From Faecalicatena sp. Marseille-Q4148 (lineage in GTDB: Bacteria; Bacillota; Clostridia; Lachnospirales; Lachnospiraceae): a stretch of 64,000 nt of DNA. Shown one piece after another: positions 60,096 to 64,000 of the stretch (the first letter of the stretch is position 1; the number at the start of each line of letters is the position of its first letter). A program made the translations under genes and the position numbers. The stretch spans positions 62,001 to 126,000 of the forward strand of contig CP073692.1 of assembly GCA_018228665.1 (NCBI GenBank). The letters run 5' to 3'. The notes under the pieces were generated by a model. That model ran no database searches and had not been told where the DNA came from. It saw nothing but the letters and a program-made list of their open reading frames with translations.

Positions 60096-62199
60096 AATCG
60101 TACTATTTGCAGGGACAACAGAAGGACGTCGGATTGTCAGGTGGATGGAAGAAAAAGAAGTAGAGCTTCTTGTCTGTACAGCAACTGATTATGGAAAAGA
60201 ATTAGTGGAAGAACTGGTAGAAGAACATAATCATGACGAAAAAATTGCGAATAACAATAAAAATCAACGAATTAAAGTTTACTCCGGGAGAATGAGTGAA
60301 GAGAAAATGAAAGAATTCCTGCAAAAGCAAGCTCCGGATTGGGTAATCGATGCAACACATCCATACGCGACAGAAGTGACAGCGAATATAAAAAGAGCCT
60401 GTGCAGCTTCCAACACAGCCTATTTGCGTGTGCTGAGAGAATCTGTAACAGAGCCGAAACAAGAGAACTCCGTTCCGATACGTTTTGCAGCGTCTGTCCA
60501 GGAGGCAGCAGAGTATCTTGGAAAAACAGAGGGAAATATTTTCATTGCCACAGGAAGTAAAGAATTGGCACGTTATACTTCGATTCCCAATTATGAAAAA
60601 AGATGTTACGCCAGAATCCTCTCGACGCATCAGGCGGTAAAGGAAGCTTTCGAACTGGGATTTCAGGGAGAGCATCTGATAGCGATGCAGGGACCTTTTT
60701 CAGAAGAATTGAATCTGGCTATGCTTCGGCAGACAAAGGCATCCTATTTCGTGACAAAAGAATCCGGAAAGACGGGTGGGTATCCGGAAAAAGTCAGTGC
60801 CTGCCAAAAAGCCGGAGCAGAATTAATCGTAATCGGACGTCCGGCGGAGACAGAAGGGATGTTGTGGGAGGATGCCTGTCGATGGATCTCAGAGCAGCTG
60901 CATTTGCAACCGATTTCACAGGCGGCATCTTTGAACGGCAGAGAGAAACAGGATAGAAACACTATAACACTGATCGGGATTGGACCGGGAGCCGAACAAT
61001 ATATGACGGAAGCCGGACAAAATGCGTTGAAAGCATCAGAAATGATTTTTGGCGCCCGCAGAATGCTGGAGCTTGCGAAGGAATGTGTATCACAAAAAGT
61101 AGAAGCATATACGCCGGAGCAGATATGGAACCATGTAGCAGAAATAACAACACCGGTACAGACAGCAGTACTTTTATCCGGAGATGTAAGCTTTTATAGC
61201 GGTGCAAAGCGGATTAGACAGTTTTTTGAACAGAAAGATGGCTGGGAAGTTCGTGTGATTCCGGGAATTTCCTCGATTGTTTATTTAGCCGCCAGGCTTG
61301 GAGTTGATCTGGGAGAAGCAAAGGTGGGGAGTGTACATGGACGCAGCTGTAATGTGGCGGCGCAATTGAAGCACTCCGGAAAAGTATTCCTTTTAACAGA
61401 GGGAAAAGAAAGTATTAATGATATTTGTAAAGAATTGTGTTTCTTTGAGTGGGGAGATACAAGAGTCATTATTGGAAATCGTCTCTCCTATGAAGATGAA
61501 ATGATTGTAGAAGGAACTGCGAAGTATCCGCCAAAATTGGATGAAATATCGTTGGCAGTGCTGTATTTGGAACTGCCGGATCTGATCAGGAAAAAGTTCA
61601 GGAGAGGTTATGGATTTCCGGATGATATGTTTGTGCGGGGGAAAGTTCCGATGACAAAACAAGAAATCAGGAGCGTGTCACTGTCCAGTCTTGCGCTTAC
61701 AAAGGAAGCGATCGTCTATGATGTTGGAGCAGGCACCGGATCTGTTGCAATCGAAGCAGCGCTTCTTGCGGAAGAAGGAATGGTGTATGCCATTGAACGA
61801 AATCCGGAAGGATGCAGATTGATTGAGGAGAATCGAAGAAAGTTTGCAGTATCCAATTTAAAGATCGTGGAAGGCAGTGCGCCGGAGGCACTTCAAGACC
61901 TTCCTGTGCCATCCCATGTATTTATAGGCGGTACAGGAGGAAATCTGGGAGCAATTCTGGATTATGTGTGGAGAAAGAATCCGTTTGCCCGGATTGTTGT
62001 GAATGCAATTACCGTGGAGACACTGGCTGATGTGTCTGTTTATGGAAAAGCACATCCGGAGATTGCGGCAGAATTTGTGCAGATTCAATCTGCAAGGACA
62101 AAAAAGGCGGGCAGTTATCATTTGATGATGGGAATGAACCCGGTATTTGTGATAACACTGCAGAGAAAAATGATTGAAGAAGAACAGAAAGACTGCTAA
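60088..62199 (+). CDS. CbiJ-CbiE-CbiT fusion protein
   Basis: 703 residues with three enzymes of the late anaerobic pathway. Residues 1-280 are precorrin-6A reductase (SRIVLFAGTTEGRRIVRWM; the KTGGYPEK motif). About 290-500 is the CbiE tetrapyrrole methylase (TLIGIGPGAEQYMTEAGQ; LSGDVSFYSGAKRI). About 510-700 is the CbiT methylase/decarboxylase (VPMTKQEIRSVSLSSL; VYDVGAGTGSVAIEAALL). I chose ATG 60088 because AAGAGGA lies 7 nt upstream and the N-terminus fits CbiJ. It overlaps cbiH by 8 bp. CbiE-CbiT fusions are common; the added CbiJ is rarer. Confidence 0.9.
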   Translation: MSRIVLFAGTTEGRRIVRWMEEKEVELLVCTATDYGKELVEELVEEHNHDEKIANNNKNQRIKVYSGRMSEEKMKEFLQKQAPDWVIDATHPYATEVTANIKRACAASNTAYLRVLRESVTEPKQENSVPIRFAASVQEAAEYLGKTEGNIFIATGSKELARYTSIPNYEKRCYARILSTHQAVKEAFELGFQGEHLIAMQGPFSEELNLAMLRQTKASYFVTKESGKTGGYPEKVSACQKAGAELIVIGRPAETEGMLWEDACRWISEQLHLQPISQAASLNGREKQDRNTITLIGIGPGAEQYMTEAGQNALKASEMIFGARRMLELAKECVSQKVEAYTPEQIWNHVAEITTPVQTAVLLSGDVSFYSGAKRIRQFFEQKDGWEVRVIPGISSIVYLAARLGVDLGEAKVGSVHGRSCNVAAQLKHSGKVFLLTEGKESINDICKELCFFEWGDTRVIIGNRLSYEDEMIVEGTAKYPPKLDEISLAVLYLELPDLIRKKFRRGYGFPDDMFVRGKVPMTKQEIRSVSLSSLALTKEAIVYDVGAGTGSVAIEAALLAEEGMVYAIERNPEGCRLIEENRRKFAVSNLKIVEGSAPEALQDLPVPSHVFIGGTGGNLGAILDYVWRKNPFARIVVNAITVETLADVSVYGKAHPEIAAEFVQIQSARTKKAGSYHLMMGMNPVFVITLQRKMIEEEQKDC

Positions 62200-62219
62200 A
62201 GAACAAAGGAGGAAGACAT

Positions 62220-63602
62220 ATGCGCTATGAGATACCGCGCATTATGATTGCGGCGCCGTCAAGCGGAAGCGGAAAGACGCTTGTAACCTGCGGCCTTTTA
62301 AATAATTTGAAGAAAAACTATCGGGTCAGTGCATTCAAATGCGGCCCAGATTATATTGATCCCATGTTTCACGAAAAAGTATTACAGATGCCGTCCAAAA
62401 ATCTTGATACTTATTTTACCGGAGAAGATCTGACGAAACAGTTGCTGGCAGATGAGGCAAAAGCATCGGATCTGGCTGTGATTGAGGGCGTAATGGGATA
62501 TTACGACGGAATTGCAGGAACCAGCACAGAAGCAAGTTCCTATGATTTAGCCAGAGTAACAAAAACTCCGGTCATCCTTGTTGTAGATGGACGGGGAAGC
62601 AGCGTATCGCTCTGTGCGCTTCTGAGAGGATTTATGACTTATCGGAAACCAAGTTATGTAAAGGGTGTTATTTTTAACCGCATTTCGCCTGCGATGTATC
62701 CGAGGCTGAAAGCGCTTGTAGAGAAAGAATTGCCAATTCGCGTATGCGGTTATTTGCCAATGATGGAAGATGCCGTCTTTGAGAGCAGGCATCTTGGGTT
62801 GATAGAGCCGGATGAATTGAGCGAGATAGAAGAGAAGATTGAACGAATCAGTATGCAGTGTGAGGAAACGCTGGATATCGATGCTATTCTTGAGATTGCA
62901 GAAAAGGCTCCTGTGCTGGAGTGTAAGAGCAGCATGCATTATGTACTCTTTTCGTTGGCAAAGATCCGAATTGCAGTTGCAAAAGACGAGGCGTTTTCTT
63001 TCTATTATAAGGACAATCTGAAATTATTAGAGCTGCTTGGTGCAGAACTGGTGTATTTTTCTCCAATGCGGGGAGAGCGGCTGCCGGATAATATTCAGGG
63101 ACTCCTGCTTGGAGGCGGCTATCCGGAGCTGTATGCGAAGGAACTCAGTGAAAATATTTATATGAAAGCATCTATCTATGATGCGTTGGAAGAAGGACTG
63201 CCGTGTATTGCGGAGTGTGGAGGATTTCTGTACCTCCAGGAAATGCTGGAGACACCGGATGGAGAATCCTATTCTATGGTAGGATATCTTCCGGGTGAGA
63301 GTCACTATACAGGGAAACTGGGACGATTTGGTTATGTGGAGCTTTCGGCAAATGACCAGGAGCTGTTTGGTGGAAAAGGGATGAAGATGAAAGGACATGA
63401 GTTTCACTATATGGACAGCTCTGAAAATGGAACGGCTTTTCTTGCAAAAAAACCAAAAAGTGAGCGCGAGTGGGAATGTGGTTATGGCGGCCCGGCATTT
63501 TACGCAGGATTTCCACATTTATATTTTTACTCTAATATTGACGCAACAAAAAAGTTTATGAAGCAATGTAAAAAATACAAAAAGAAAGTGAAGGGGAAAT
63601 AA
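62220..63602 (+). CDS. cbiA: Cobyrinate a,c-diamide synthase
   Basis: 460-residue CbiA/CobB. The N-terminal P-loop domain has PSSGSGKTLVTCGLL and KCGPDYIDPMFHE. The C-terminal class I glutamine amidotransferase-like domain has LLGGGYPELYA and the nucleophile in AECGGFLYLQEML. It amidates the a and c side chains using glutamine and ATP. RBS AAAGGAGGAAGAC precedes ATG 62220. The next gene follows without a gap (TAA-ATG). Confidence 0.93.
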   Translation: MRYEIPRIMIAAPSSGSGKTLVTCGLLNNLKKNYRVSAFKCGPDYIDPMFHEKVLQMPSKNLDTYFTGEDLTKQLLADEAKASDLAVIEGVMGYYDGIAGTSTEASSYDLARVTKTPVILVVDGRGSSVSLCALLRGFMTYRKPSYVKGVIFNRISPAMYPRLKALVEKELPIRVCGYLPMMEDAVFESRHLGLIEPDELSEIEEKIERISMQCEETLDIDAILEIAEKAPVLECKSSMHYVLFSLAKIRIAVAKDEAFSFYYKDNLKLLELLGAELVYFSPMRGERLPDNIQGLLLGGGYPELYAKELSENIYMKASIYDALEEGLPCIAECGGFLYLQEMLETPDGESYSMVGYLPGESHYTGKLGRFGYVELSANDQELFGGKGMKMKGHEFHYMDSSENGTAFLAKKPKSEREWECGYGGPAFYAGFPHLYFYSNIDATKKFMKQCKKYKKKVKGK

Positions 63603-64000
63603 ATGAGATTGGAAGAATGTCTGGAGCGGATTTTTCCTGTGGATGCTGAGGCTGGAAAACGGGTTCAGGAACATCTAAATGCGCTTGCCAAACCGCTTCA
63701 TGGTCTTGGGCGTCTGGAAGATATGCTTGTACAGATCGGTGCTGTCCGACGGACGGAGAAGTTTTCAATTCATAAGCGCGCTTTGATTGTCATGTGTGCG
63801 GATAATGGTGTTGTGGAAGAAGGCGTGACACAGACTGACAGCAGTGTGACGACAATTGTAGCGAATAATTTTGCAAGAGGGATGACAAGTGTCTGCCTGA
63901 TGGCGAAAACAGCGGGAGTGGATGTCATTCCGGTAGATATCGGTGTGAAAGAAGATACGGTAATTCGTCAGGAGAAGATTACGCGGGGAACAAAAAATAT
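63603..64000 (+). CDS. cobT: Nicotinate-nucleotide-dimethylbenzimidazole phosphoribosyltransferase (cut by window end)
   Basis: The first 132 residues of CobT, reading on past the window edge. It transfers the phosphoribosyl group to the lower-ligand base. LAKPLHGLGRLEDMLVQIGA, then VMCADNGVVEEGVTQTD and the conserved GMTSVCLMAKTAGVDVIPVDIGV are typical. The ATG directly follows the cbiA stop codon. Confidence 0.9.
   Translation, partial: MRLEECLERIFPVDAEAGKRVQEHLNALAKPLHGLGRLEDMLVQIGAVRRTEKFSIHKRALIVMCADNGVVEEGVTQTDSSVTTIVANNFARGMTSVCLMAKTAGVDVIPVDIGVKEDTVIRQEKITRGTKN

Overview
The window looks like chromosomal DNA of a Gram-positive anaerobe of the Clostridia, most likely family Lachnospiraceae. 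This rests on low-to-medium G+C coding sequence with strong AGGAGG ribosome sites, consensus sigma-A promoters with 17-bp spacers, a Phe T-box, an anaerobic cobalamin pathway, and several families common in this group (DUF6465, DUF4317, DUF975, DUF4340, GldA/GldG-type exporters). The species cannot be fixed from the sequence. No rRNA, tRNA, insertion sequence, prophage or CRISPR array was seen.

Layout. 1-9.5 kb: housekeeping and single genes (MFS transporter cut by the left edge, DUF2156, DUF4317, ferredoxin-nitroreductase, Maf, a MATE pump with its divergent MerR regulator, DUF368, class I aminotransferase). 9.5-10.4 kb: a very A+T-rich gene-free tract with a strong promoter, degenerate repeats and a strong terminator, read here as a candidate large non-coding RNA, followed by a DUF6465 gene with an AT-hook-like motif. 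10.8-17.8 kb: membrane proteins, PHP phosphoesterase, aldehyde dehydrogenase, CmpB-like protein, and a LeuC/LeuD-type dehydratase pair. 17.8-23.1 kb: a tandemly duplicated XRE-TPR regulator and a two-gene ABC exporter whose second gene is broken. 23.2-31.4 kb: uridine and thymidine kinases, a MoxR/DUF58/transglutaminase operon, a 6S RNA, SpoIID-like and YihY-like proteins. 31.4-37.8 kb: a MobA-like/ModE fusion, then a Phe T-box operon pheS-pheT-bioY-queA. 37.8-47.2 kb: CocE-type hydrolase, an IbrA/IbrB pair, and a GldA-type export operon. 47.2-55.5 kb: guanine riboswitch plus guanine deaminase, a corrinoid protein with its activator, and a convergent operon encoding an ABC importer and a zinc-type methyltransferase. 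55.5-64 kb: cobalamin genes cbiD to cobT, cut by the right edge.

How the genes work together. The last 15 kb form a coherent theme: an imported, probably methylated compound could feed a methyltransferase that passes its methyl group to the corrinoid protein, whose cofactor is re-reduced by the activator and made by the adjoining cobalamin operon. The guanine deaminase is probably induced by its own substrate, because the transcription terminator uses bases that belong to the aptamer.

The observations most worth following are the roughly 600-nt candidate RNA at 9725-10326, the probable ON-type guanine riboswitch, the methyltransferase island without a recognisable classical substrate methyltransferase, and the IbrA/IbrB pair.
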